In this document: positions 43,442 to 50,873 of the stretch, one piece after another
How positions within the stretch are numbered: position 1 is the stretch's first letter
Layout of the letters: each line of letters starts with the position of its first letter
Assembly: GCF_000317475.1 (NCBI RefSeq)
Contig: NC_019729.1
Span: 3,424,501 to 3,488,500 of the forward strand
Direction: 5' to 3'
DNA: 64,000 bases
Source: Oscillatoria nigro-viridis PCC 7112
GTDB lineage: Bacteria; Cyanobacteriota; Cyanobacteriia; Cyanobacteriales; Microcoleaceae
The notes under the pieces: model-generated
Database searches by the model: none
Told to the model about the DNA's origin: nothing
Seen by the model: only the letters and a program-made list of their open reading frames with translations
Translations under genes and position numbers: made by a program

Positions 43442-44929
43442 ATGACTGCTGTGCCTTTGCCTCGATCCTCACCTCAACCTGCTGACCGCCCTCCGGGTCG
43501 CAATTCTACCGACGCGACGCCAGTATTTGCCCTCAAAGAACTGGTGGCGCGCTTGCACCGATACCAGCACAACGTCCAAGATATGTTGGGTTCGCTGGGA
43601 TTTGCCCTGCGAAGTTTTAACAATCTCAACCAATTTTTGGAGTTGGTACCTTTGGTGGCGACTCGCGTTACCGATGCCGACGGGGGAGCCTTAGTGCTGT
43701 TCAAACCCAACGGTCAAGTCAGGTTCCAGCAGTTGCACTGTCAGGAAGGACGGCAGTGCCAAGATATGCGAAAAGCGCTGGAAATAGCCACCAGGCAAGC
43801 TACAGCAGGTGCGGGCGCTACTGCTGCATCGTTTTCGGAAACCTCTGGGCAAACTTCTAGTCTAGACCTGCAAGTCGGTCGTTATTTGGGCCCGGATGTT
43901 CATTTGTTTGGGGCGCCAATTTTAGTCAACAATTTGGAACGCGGACGGCTTTATGTTTTTAGCAGTGACCCGGAATATCTCTGGACTCCCAGCAGGCAGA
44001 AATTAGTTCGGTTGGTGGCGGATCAAACCGCCGTGGCTATTTGCAAAGACGAACTTACTGTTAAGTTGGCGGAAAAAGACCGCTTAGACAGAGAGTTAGA
44101 AATCGGGGCGGAAATTCAATTGCGGCTGCAACCCCGCAGTTGTCCGAAAATTCCCGGTGTTGACGTGGCCGCCCGCTGCCAAACTGCTAGCAGGGTCGGC
44201 GGAGATTATTATGATTTTATTCCCGCTGACTATGACCCGATCGGCAAGGAGAATGAGGGGGAACACCCCCCATCCCTAATTAAAAATCTCAAGTCCAAAA
44301 TCGACAAGGGCCGCTGGAGCATTGTGATCGGCGACGTGATGGGCAAAGGTGTACCGGCTGGCCTGTTGATGACGATGACACGGGGTATGCTGCGCGCGGA
44401 GGTTTTGAACCGCCACTCGCCGTCGAGAATTTTGCAACATTTAAACCGGGTTATGCACGCGGATTTGGAAAATTCCCACCGTTTTGTGACTCTGTTTTAT
44501 TCGGAGTATGACCCGAAAACTCGCGTTTTGTCTTACAGCAATGCTGCTCACCACCCGCCTTTGCTGTGGCAAGCTGCAACTAATTCGATTCTTCAACTCG
44601 ATACTTTGGAGGGAATGTTAATTGGGCTGGATGCTGATTCGCATTACCAAGAAGCAAGCGTGCAATTGCAGCCAGGAGATACTATTATTTATTACACAGA
44701 TGGATTTACCGATGCTTCTAATCAAAGGGGCGATCGGTTTGATGAGGATAACTTGACCTCGGCTTTTCAGTGGGCCTGTCAAAATTACCAGCAGTCTGAA
44801 GAGATTTTGGATTATTTGTTCGATCGCGTTCACCAGTTTATTGGCATCGGCAATCGTAACGAAGATGACATGACACTGGTTGTACTTAGGGTAACACCTT
44901 TAGCAGGAGAAAATCACCATGATAGTTAA
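43442..44929 (+). CDS. GAF-domain PP2C (SpoIIE/RsbU-type) serine phosphatase
   Basis: The 495-residue product starts at MTAVPLP, because the longer upstream frame is repeat sequence. A Pro-rich N-terminus leads to a helix and a GAF-like domain (about residues 60-215). A short coiled coil (AEKDRLDRELEIGAEIQLRL) follows, then the SpoIIE phosphatase with metal motifs GGDYYDF, GDVMGKGVPAGLLM and YYTDGFTDASN. It should dephosphorylate a STAS antagonist in a partner switch. Residues about 272-288 are encoded by repeat-like DNA (44250-44306; AAAAATCTCAAGTCCAAAAT) inserted between metal-binding strands. The next gene overlaps its stop. Confidence 0.93.
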   Translation: MTAVPLPRSSPQPADRPPGRNSTDATPVFALKELVARLHRYQHNVQDMLGSLGFALRSFNNLNQFLELVPLVATRVTDADGGALVLFKPNGQVRFQQLHCQEGRQCQDMRKALEIATRQATAGAGATAASFSETSGQTSSLDLQVGRYLGPDVHLFGAPILVNNLERGRLYVFSSDPEYLWTPSRQKLVRLVADQTAVAICKDELTVKLAEKDRLDRELEIGAEIQLRLQPRSCPKIPGVDVAARCQTASRVGGDYYDFIPADYDPIGKENEGEHPPSLIKNLKSKIDKGRWSIVIGDVMGKGVPAGLLMTMTRGMLRAEVLNRHSPSRILQHLNRVMHADLENSHRFVTLFYSEYDPKTRVLSYSNAAHHPPLLWQAATNSILQLDTLEGMLIGLDADSHYQEASVQLQPGDTIIYYTDGFTDASNQRGDRFDEDNLTSAFQWACQNYQQSEEILDYLFDRVHQFIGIGNRNEDDMTLVVLRVTPLAGENHHDS

Positions 44930-45158
44930 TTTAATGCCGGAAATTACTGCTGGATTAACCAGTTCGATGAATTGGAACGATGTCGCTCACGTGGTCGTTT
45001 TGAAATCTCATTTGAGTTCGACGGTGGTTTTGGCTCAAAGTTACGAAATTTTTACGAATTTCCAGAAAGCTTGGAACAATTTTGTTTCGACTGGTCAAAT
45101 AGGAGCTTTTTTTATAGGTATTTTTGTTGGCTGGTTCTTTAAAGGGATTTTTCCTTAG
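44919..45158 (+). CDS. Small membrane protein overlapping the PP2C gene
   Basis: A 79-residue protein with one C-terminal hydrophobic segment (IGAFFIGIFVGWFFKGIF, about residues 61-78) and a mildly polar N-terminal half. The ATG overlaps the last 11 nt of the phosphatase gene and has AGGAGA eight bases upstream, so translation is probably coupled. I do not recognise the family. Its position suggests it could anchor or regulate the phosphatase, but that is inference. Confidence 0.7.
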   Translation: MIVNLMPEITAGLTSSMNWNDVAHVVVLKSHLSSTVVLAQSYEIFTNFQKAWNNFVSTGQIGAFFIGIFVGWFFKGIFP

Positions 45159-45179
45159 AGTTCTTGTCGAAGAAGGTAT

Positions 45180-45400
45180 CGGTAACGGATTTAAAAGGTT
45201 TGTAGCCCCAACTTCACTTCTTTCTGATGCAGCAAAAGTTTCACAATTTTGTAGTCAAGACTTCAGTTTTTTCTGGTCAAAAGATGTATAAAAAATTTGT
45301 AGTCAGGACTTGAGTTTTTGCTTGCACAATCTGGGATGGAGGACTAAAGTCCAGACTACAAACCGGAGGAAGGACTAAAGTCTTTGCTAAAAAACGGTTT
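45180..45400. repeat. TTTGTAGTC / GACTACAAA dispersed repeats
   Basis: Three forward TTTGTAG(TC/CC)...ACTT motifs (45198, 45249, 45298) and an inverted GGACTAAAGTCCAGACTACAAA motif (45341-45362) followed by GGACTAAAGTC (45373) can form alternative stems upstream of argH. Confidence 0.65.
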
Positions 45401-45446
45401 TTATAGACTTCTGCAAGAGAGATATAATCTAGTTTTAGCTTGAGCA

Positions 45447-46832
45447 ATGACAACACAACAAAAAACTTGGAGTCAAAGATTTGAATCGGCGCTGCACCCG
45501 GCGATCGCCCGATTCAATGCTAGTATTGGCTTCGATATTGAATTGATTGAGTATGACTTGACTGGTTCTGTCGCTCACGCTAAAATGCTGGCCAAAACGG
45601 GGATTATTTCCGCAGCAGAAGGGGAACAGTTAGTCAATGGTTTGGAACAGATCCGCCGCGAATACCGCCAAGGACTTTTTGTTCCGGGAGTTGATGCAGA
45701 AGACGTTCACTTCGCAGTAGAGAAGCGGCTGACGGATATCGTGGGGGATGCGGGGAAAAAGTTGCACACGGCCCGATCGCGCAACGATCAGGCCGGCACC
45801 GATACTCGCTTGTATTTGCGCGATCGCATCGCCCAAATTCGATCGCAATTGCGGGAATTTCAAGGGGTTTTGCTCGATCTTGCCGATCGTCACGTAGAAA
45901 CTTTAATTCCCGGTTACACTCATTTGCAGCGCGCTCAGCCGATCAGTTTGGCTCATTACCTGTTAGCTTATTTTGAAATGACCGATCGCGATTGGGAACG
46001 TCTCGGCGATATCTGCAAGCGGGTGAATGTTTCCCCTTTGGGTTGTGGCGCGCTGGCGGGGACGACTTTCCCGATCGACCGACAATATACGGCAGAACTA
46101 TTGCATTTTGACAATGTTTATGCTAATAGCTTAGATGGAGTGAGCGATCGAGATTTTGCGATCGAATTTCTCGCTGCAGCCAGCTTGATTATGGTACACC
46201 TGAGCCGCTTGTCAGAAGAAATGATTTTGTGGTCTGCTCACGAATTTGGATTTATTACGCTCAAAGATAGCTGCGCTACTGGTTCTAGCATCATGCCCCA
46301 GAAAAAAAATCCCGACGTGCCGGAGTTGGTGCGGGGCAAAGCGGGACGGGTGTTCGGTAACTTGCAAGCCTTGTTGGTAGTAGTGAAGGGACTTCCTTTG
46401 GCCTACAACAAAGATTTACAAGAAGATAAAGAGGCTTTGTTTGATACCGTAAGAACGGTACAGGGTTGCTTGGAAGCAATGACCATTTTGTTGCGCGAAG
46501 GAATCGAGTTTAATGGCGATCGCCTCGCTGCTGCCGTTACGGAAGACTTTTCTAACGCTACAGACGTAGCCGACTACTTGGCCGCCAAAGGCGTTCCCTT
46601 CCGGGAAGCTTACAACCTTGTCGGCAAAGTCGTCAAAACTTGCCTTTCGGGGGGCAAACTCCTCAAAGATTTGACACTTGAGGAGTGGAAAGACTTGCAC
46701 CCAGCCTTTGAGACAGACATTTACAGCGCGATCGCACCTCAGCAAGTGGTGGCGGCTCGCAATAGTTACGGGGGTACCGGGTTTGAACAAGTGAGAAAGT
46801 CACTTATCGCTGCGCGCGATCGGATCGCCTAA
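45447..46832 (+). CDS. argH: Argininosuccinate lyase
   Basis: The 461-residue enzyme makes arginine and fumarate from argininosuccinate. Motifs are [39 protein letters not shown], the substrate-binding [11 protein letters not shown] and the fumarase-superfamily signature [19 protein letters not shown] with the catalytic serine. Length is normal. It follows the PP2C/small membrane protein pair by 288 nt across a repeat-filled gap. A shared transcript is possible but unproven. HIP1-like GCGATCGC sites occur inside the gene. Confidence 0.97.
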   Translation: MTTQQKTWSQRFESALHPAIARFNASIGFDIELIEYDLTGSVAHAKMLAKTGIISAAEGEQLVNGLEQIRREYRQGLFVPGVDAEDVHFAVEKRLTDIVGDAGKKLHTARSRNDQAGTDTRLYLRDRIAQIRSQLREFQGVLLDLADRHVETLIPGYTHLQRAQPISLAHYLLAYFEMTDRDWERLGDICKRVNVSPLGCGALAGTTFPIDRQYTAELLHFDNVYANSLDGVSDRDFAIEFLAAASLIMVHLSRLSEEMILWSAHEFGFITLKDSCATGSSIMPQKKNPDVPELVRGKAGRVFGNLQALLVVVKGLPLAYNKDLQEDKEALFDTVRTVQGCLEAMTILLREGIEFNGDRLAAAVTEDFSNATDVADYLAAKGVPFREAYNLVGKVVKTCLSGGKLLKDLTLEEWKDLHPAFETDIYSAIAPQQVVAARNSYGGTGFEQVRKSLIAARDRIA

Positions 46833-46931
46833 ACATCGTTGAATTATTGGACAAATTCCGGCTGGCTATCTCTCCTTAGAACGATCGTGTTTTCCACTCT
46901 GGTTCTAAGTTCGGCAGATAGCCTGACTCAA

Positions 46932-47123
46932 TTAATCTTCAGCAGCAGCCATGTCTTTGTCCTGTCTGCCGCCGCTCATGGCGCCCATGCCACCGCCGTT
47001 GCCGCCATCAAATCGCCTTCTCTTGTTGGAGAACATATCTTGATTTCTCCGCTTGCGAAACTTGCGAGCGTATGCTTGATTTCGTTGTGCCTTCTCTTTC
47101 TTGAGATTGCGGCGCTTAGCCAT
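46932..47123 (-). CDS. Small basic conserved cyanobacterial protein
   Basis: A 63-residue protein starting MAKRRNLKKEKAQRNQAYAR, very rich in Lys/Arg in its first 45 residues, then a Gly/Met-rich segment (GGNGGGMGAMSGG) and an acidic end. I recognise the N-terminus as conserved in cyanobacteria. The composition suggests RNA or ribosome binding, but no function is known. The start at 47123 is chosen for the conserved MAKRRN. It is convergent with argH. A TnpB relic ends about 20 nt upstream of the start codon, so its promoter may have been displaced. Confidence 0.8.
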   Translation of the reverse strand: MAKRRNLKKEKAQRNQAYARKFRKRRNQDMFSNKRRRFDGGNGGGMGAMSGGRQDKDMAAAED

Positions 47124-47143
47124 TCTGACCTCACTAATAAACA

Positions 47144-47180
47144 TTGACAGTCCCCGGGCTTTCACGCACGGGGATTCTTA
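47144..47180 (-). repeat. Right-end hairpin of a lost tnpB element
   Basis: On the minus strand AAGAATCCCCGTGC...GCCCGGGGACTGTCAA mirrors the right end of the intact element at 38713-38747 (AGAATCTCC...GGAGAGTGTCAA). The stem, its spacing and the GTCAA end are conserved. Confidence 0.65.
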
Positions 47181-47315
47181 AGGTTGACACTCTGTACACT
47201 CTTGGTGACTGAGATTCTTGGTTCAGCGAAGTCACTTGCTTGCGACAGGATTTCGACCGCCGCATTATAAATGTCTTCTCCCCAAGCGTTAATTCCGGTA
47301 TGCCCTACCGTACTC
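47162..47315 (-). pseudogene. TnpB C-terminal relic
   Basis: The minus strand encodes SSTVGHTGINAWGEDIYNAA followed by a tail ending NLKNPRA and a stop. This matches the region after the last RuvC motif of TnpB proteins (compare STAGHVGTWILDPNACGELT in the intact copy). A TGA precedes it and nothing homologous continues upstream, so the gene body is deleted. The right-end hairpin remains. Confidence 0.7.
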
Positions 47316-47449
47316 GATCAGTTCTCTTTATGTAGTTAGGTTTTCTTCAAATTTAGCTTTCCTAAACCGCAACACCGTTAGGTGTGACTACGCACTCAAC
47401 TAATCCAGTTAAGTTTTTACGTTGGCTAGTTATACTCAATTTTAGACCG

Positions 47450-47593
47450 ATGACGATCATAGCACACACGGTACAAGACCCAGAAAAAAGAACACGGGGA
47501 TTCAAGTCGCTCGGAATCTGGGTGCGATCGGGACGCCATGTTTTCAATCTTCCAGAAGATTTCTATAAACTCTTGACAAAATACGACAAATGA
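47450..47593 (+). CDS. Possible short protein coupled to the peroxiredoxin gene
   Basis: A 47-residue frame (MTIIAHTVQDPEKRTRGFKS, then IWVRSGRHVFNLPEDFYKLL) that ends in ATGA, overlapping the peroxiredoxin start by four bases. That overlap argues for coupled translation. I do not recognise it, and it could be the end of an older gene whose start was lost. A TATACT box lies about 20 nt upstream of the ATG. Confidence 0.4.
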   Translation: MTIIAHTVQDPEKRTRGFKSLGIWVRSGRHVFNLPEDFYKLLTKYDK

Positions 47594-48054
47594 CGATTTA
47601 TCCCGGTGACGTAGCTCCTGTCTTCAGCCTGCCAGACGCGCAAGGCAATGTCGTCAGCCTTGCAGATTTTCGAGGGCGGCGAGTTGTACTTTATTTTTAC
47701 CCTAGGGACAATACCCCAGGCTGTACTAAAGAAGCTTGCGGCTTTCGCGACATTTACTCAGACTACGAGTCGCGCAATATTGCAGTCCTCGGCATCAGCA
47801 CGGACGGGCCCGGGTCCCACGCCAAGTTTGCAGCTAAATATCAACTGCCTTTTCCCTTGCTGTGCGACTCCAACGCCGAAGTTGCTACCGCCTACGGCTG
47901 TTACGGACTCAAAAAATTTATGGGAAAAGAATTTATGGGAATTACTCGATCGACCTTCGCGATCGACCCTGATGGTAGGATTGAAAAGGTTTATCGGAAA
48001 GTCAAACCAGAAACTCACGCGGCGGATATCCTAGCAGACTTGCCAGATCTCTAG
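47590..48054 (+). CDS. bcp: Thioredoxin-dependent peroxiredoxin (BCP/PrxQ type)
   Basis: A 154-residue peroxiredoxin reducing H2O2 and organic peroxides with thioredoxin. The peroxidatic Cys45 and resolving Cys50 lie in NTPGCTKEACGF, the PrxQ helix arrangement. YFYPRD, LCDSNAEVATAYGCYG and STFAIDPDGRI complete the fold. There is no signal peptide, so it is cytoplasmic. Cyanobacteria carry several PrxQ paralogues and I cannot say which this is. The NUDIX gene follows 86 nt later. Confidence 0.95.
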   Translation: MTIYPGDVAPVFSLPDAQGNVVSLADFRGRRVVLYFYPRDNTPGCTKEACGFRDIYSDYESRNIAVLGISTDGPGSHAKFAAKYQLPFPLLCDSNAEVATAYGCYGLKKFMGKEFMGITRSTFAIDPDGRIEKVYRKVKPETHAADILADLPDL

Positions 48055-48140
48055 CGTGAATCAAAAATTAAAAATTAAGACTCCGGAGCTGCAAGCTAGG
48101 AGGCCTGAAATTACTATCTCCTAAACAAGCTTTTGAGTTT

Positions 48141-48596
48141 ATGCGTCGATTGTGGCAAATTGGACAAACTGTGCTGGGACTGATTTTCCGACATCCCATC
48201 ACTGGTACTGCCGTGATTCCGGTATTGCCTGACGGGCGAATTGTGTTAATTCGCCGCCGCGACAACGGTCGCTGGGCACTGCCGGGAGGTATGGTGGATT
48301 GGGGAGAGGATATTCCGACGACAGTCCGGCGGGAATTAGCGGAGGAAACAGGACTCGATTTAGTCAAAATCCGCCGCTTGGTGGGTGTTTATTCGGCAGC
48401 CGATCGAGACCCTCGCCTGCACTCGATTTGTATCGTGGTGGCAGCAGAGGTAGAGGGAAAGATGCAAGTTCAGGATACGCTTGAAGTCAGCGAGGTTGAG
48501 GCTTTTTTGCCCGCATCGCTGCCAGAGGGCCAGCTCAGCCACGATAACGACCAACACTTACAGGACTATTTTCAAGGTCTGACAACTTTGGCGTAA
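48141..48596 (+). CDS. NUDIX hydrolase
   Basis: A 151-residue NUDIX protein with a complete Nudix box: GGMVDWGEDIPTTVRRELAE continuing with ETGL, giving the G-x5-E-x7-RE-x-x-EE-x-G pattern. It hydrolyses nucleoside diphosphate-linked compounds. The substrate cannot be assigned, though ADP-ribose or NADH pyrophosphatase-like and 8-oxo-dGTP-like members share this size. The N-terminus MRRLWQIGQTVLGLIFRHP is basic and hydrophobic, possibly membrane-associating. It follows the peroxiredoxin closely and may be part of the same transcript. Confidence 0.93.
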   Translation: MRRLWQIGQTVLGLIFRHPITGTAVIPVLPDGRIVLIRRRDNGRWALPGGMVDWGEDIPTTVRRELAEETGLDLVKIRRLVGVYSAADRDPRLHSICIVVAAEVEGKMQVQDTLEVSEVEAFLPASLPEGQLSHDNDQHLQDYFQGLTTLA

Positions 48597-48754
48597 ACCG
48601 GCGGGGCATCCAAATTTGAGAAAAGTCGGAAATTACCTCGCCGTCAAAAGTTGTCTGTTATCACTGTGGAATTAATTTGCACTGTTTTCCTACTTTTATT
48701 CACAAACTCCGAACATTAAATTAATCATCTTTTTATTACTAAATATTTAACCGG

Positions 48755-49561
48755 ATGTACTCACCGCTACGAAATTCTCGGGTCAAACTCTCTGTAGGGC
48801 AAATCTTCTGGCACGAAGTCGGTCAAGGCCCGAATTTAGTATTTTTGCACGGTTCTTGGCACGACAGCAGTCAGTGGCTGAGGACGATCGAACATTTGAG
48901 CCCCTACTACCAGTGCTTCGCACCGGATTTGCTGGGGTTTGGCGACTCGGAACGCCCGAATCTTCATTATTCGATCGACCTGGAAGTAGAATGTCTCGCC
49001 CAATACCTCGATACTTTGAACGTGCGACAGGTTTATTTAATCGCTCACTCTCTGGGCGGCTGGGTGGCCACCAGCTACGCTATCAAATATCCCGATCGAG
49101 TTCAGGGTTTGGTTTTGTTGGCCCCAGAAGGCCTCAAGGTTGGCAACCGGCGGGGGCGGTGGCAGACGGCTAGGTGGCTGATCGGCAAACCTCCGCTGGC
49201 TTTGTGGTGGCTGCGATCGATCTATCCAATTGCTAAGTTGCTGGGTAGCAAAAAAAAGATTGACGGACTGCTAAAGTTCAGACAGCAGTTGATGGAGTCC
49301 CCAGTTGCCGTGCAGTTGCTGTTCGGGCGCCGGCGGGCTGAAATTACAGCGGAATTAGTTGATGAGAATTTGCCTTTGCTGAAAGCGCCTGTTTTGGTGT
49401 TGCACGGTTCTGAAGATACTCCCGCAGCTTCGTCTCTGTGTCAATCCTATGCTGCTCTGGCTCCTAATGCCGAACTGCAATTAGTCAGTCCCGGGGAAAG
49501 CAATTTGCCGCAGGAAGTCCCGGATGTTGTTGCTAACTATATTCGCGAGTTTGCGAAGTGA
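48755..49561 (+). CDS. Alpha/beta hydrolase with catalytic histidine not evident
   Basis: A 268-residue alpha/beta hydrolase-fold protein. LVFLHGSWHDSSQW is the oxyanion region, IAHSLGGWVA holds the nucleophile Ser99, and VLHGSEDTPA the acid. Where the catalytic histidine is expected, near the C-terminus before PxxVxxxI, the sequence reads SPGESNLPQEVPDVV instead of the usual GHxPxxExP, so the histidine appears replaced. The protein may be a binding protein or use another residue. The ATG is 158 nt after the NUDIX gene. A GGTCATT heptamer array follows the stop. Confidence 0.85.
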   Translation: MYSPLRNSRVKLSVGQIFWHEVGQGPNLVFLHGSWHDSSQWLRTIEHLSPYYQCFAPDLLGFGDSERPNLHYSIDLEVECLAQYLDTLNVRQVYLIAHSLGGWVATSYAIKYPDRVQGLVLLAPEGLKVGNRRGRWQTARWLIGKPPLALWWLRSIYPIAKLLGSKKKIDGLLKFRQQLMESPVAVQLLFGRRRAEITAELVDENLPLLKAPVLVLHGSEDTPAASSLCQSYAALAPNAELQLVSPGESNLPQEVPDVVANYIREFAK

Positions 49562-49565
49562 ATTG

Positions 49566-49665
49566 GGAATTGGTAATGATTGGGAATTGGTCATTGGTCA
49601 TTGGTCATTGGTCATTAATAAAATGACAAAAGTCAACAGTCAACAGTCAGCAGTCAACAGTCAAC
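49566..49665. repeat. GGTCATT and TCAACAG heptamer arrays
   Basis: Two arrays sit back to back between the convergent hydrolase and coaX genes: GGTCATT at about 49588-49617, and GTCAACA/GTCAGCA at about 49632-49665. The second supplies the coaX stop. Confidence 0.85.
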
Positions 49666-50558
49666 AGGCTAATTCCCCAAAAAATAGCCTCTGGTGCGTC
49701 AATTAAGCCTGCGGCTGTATCAGGAAAGGATGCGGTGAGGTATTTTAAAAGCATAGTGCGATCGCCCCCCGTGACCGCAATTTTGCTATCAGGAAACAAA
49801 CACCGCCAATCTTCAATAAAATCCCTAACTCCTGCCACCGTCGCATACACAACTCCGCTTTGAATTGCCCCAGCAGTGTCTGTCGCCCAGCGGTGCGGCA
49901 GATTTTGTGGTAAATTGACTAAGGGTAATGCAGCGGTTTTTTTACCGAGCGACGATAACTGCAAACCCAAACCTGGTAAGATTGCGCCCCCAACTAAATA
50001 CCTATTGACATCAGCCCCAGTAAATGTTAAAGCTGTACCAGCATCTATAAGTAAAACTGGCCAACCCAATTGGTTGCCAGCGCCCAGTACAGCCAAAGCT
50101 CTGTCAATTCCCAAGGTAGGATAGAGTCCCCCGATCGGCAACTGGTCTAAAGTAATAATTCGGACATCAGGATAACTCTGCCAAATTGCTGTTTGCTGGG
50201 TAACTACTGAAGCCAAAATTAGAGGCAGCGGCACTAAAGAAAGTGTGTCAGGATTAGAAAAAGCGGGAGTAGCAGGAAGACAAAGGAGATTTTGAGAAGA
50301 TATTTCCTCGATCGACCTCATGACTATTTGCACCAAATATTCTGCTTTTTCCTCCTCTGAGAACCGGGAAACAGCATCAGCATTGAGATGCTCTGTATCC
50401 CATGTTTTCTGGAGGGTTTTGCCCGCAAATAATCCCCAGTGCAGCCGGGAATTGCCGATCGCCAAAGCTATTTTAATCTGGGCGTTACCTGTAAATCCAG
50501 AAGTAATGTTGTCCGTGCTTGCTGGCAAACGAAACTTGTCGGGAATTGAATTTTTCAT
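49647..50558 (-). CDS. coaX: Type III pantothenate kinase
   Basis: A 303-residue CoaX of the ASKHA fold, phosphorylating pantothenate in CoA synthesis. Phosphate motif IALAIGNSRLHWGLF, VTQQTAIW near a conserved strand, GIDRALAVLGAG, LIDAGTALTFT (catalytic Asp) and a glycine-rich GAILPGLGLQL segment are present. It is longer than the usual 255-260 residues because of a 27-residue N-terminal extension and an insertion around residues 55-105. The C-terminus SLLTVDC and stop are encoded by TTGACTG heptamers, so the native end may have been replaced. Confidence 0.93.
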   Translation of the reverse strand: MKNSIPDKFRLPASTDNITSGFTGNAQIKIALAIGNSRLHWGLFAGKTLQKTWDTEHLNADAVSRFSEEEKAEYLVQIVMRSIEEISSQNLLCLPATPAFSNPDTLSLVPLPLILASVVTQQTAIWQSYPDVRIITLDQLPIGGLYPTLGIDRALAVLGAGNQLGWPVLLIDAGTALTFTGADVNRYLVGGAILPGLGLQLSSLGKKTAALPLVNLPQNLPHRWATDTAGAIQSGVVYATVAGVRDFIEDWRCLFPDSKIAVTGGDRTMLLKYLTASFPDTAAGLIDAPEAIFWGISLLTVDC

Positions 50559-50873
50559 GTCGATCCAGCGCGCGCAAACATTGAACTAAAGATAGATTTT
50601 AGATTAATTTTATTCGCTTAACCGGGCGGTTAACTCTATTTGACATCTCACCAAGTTCCCTGCAGCGCGCTAATTAGTATTGTCCCCTGCAGAGCGCATA
50701 CTTGCTAAATATAAATATTTGTAAAGCAAATAATTGCTTTGCTCAGGCTGCATCCTTTATAATATCTTAAGATAGTCCAAAAGTCCTGGTAGCTGCGATG
50801 GGGCTGTTGGGGAGGTAAGCACAGGTTTATAAAACCAGACTCAATCAAAATACTGTACAACTGCTGAGTAAAT

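Noticed and set aside
46839-47147. 102-residue hydrophobic plus-strand frame
   Set aside because: It is antisense to the conserved MAKRRN gene, whose minus-strand frame is better supported.
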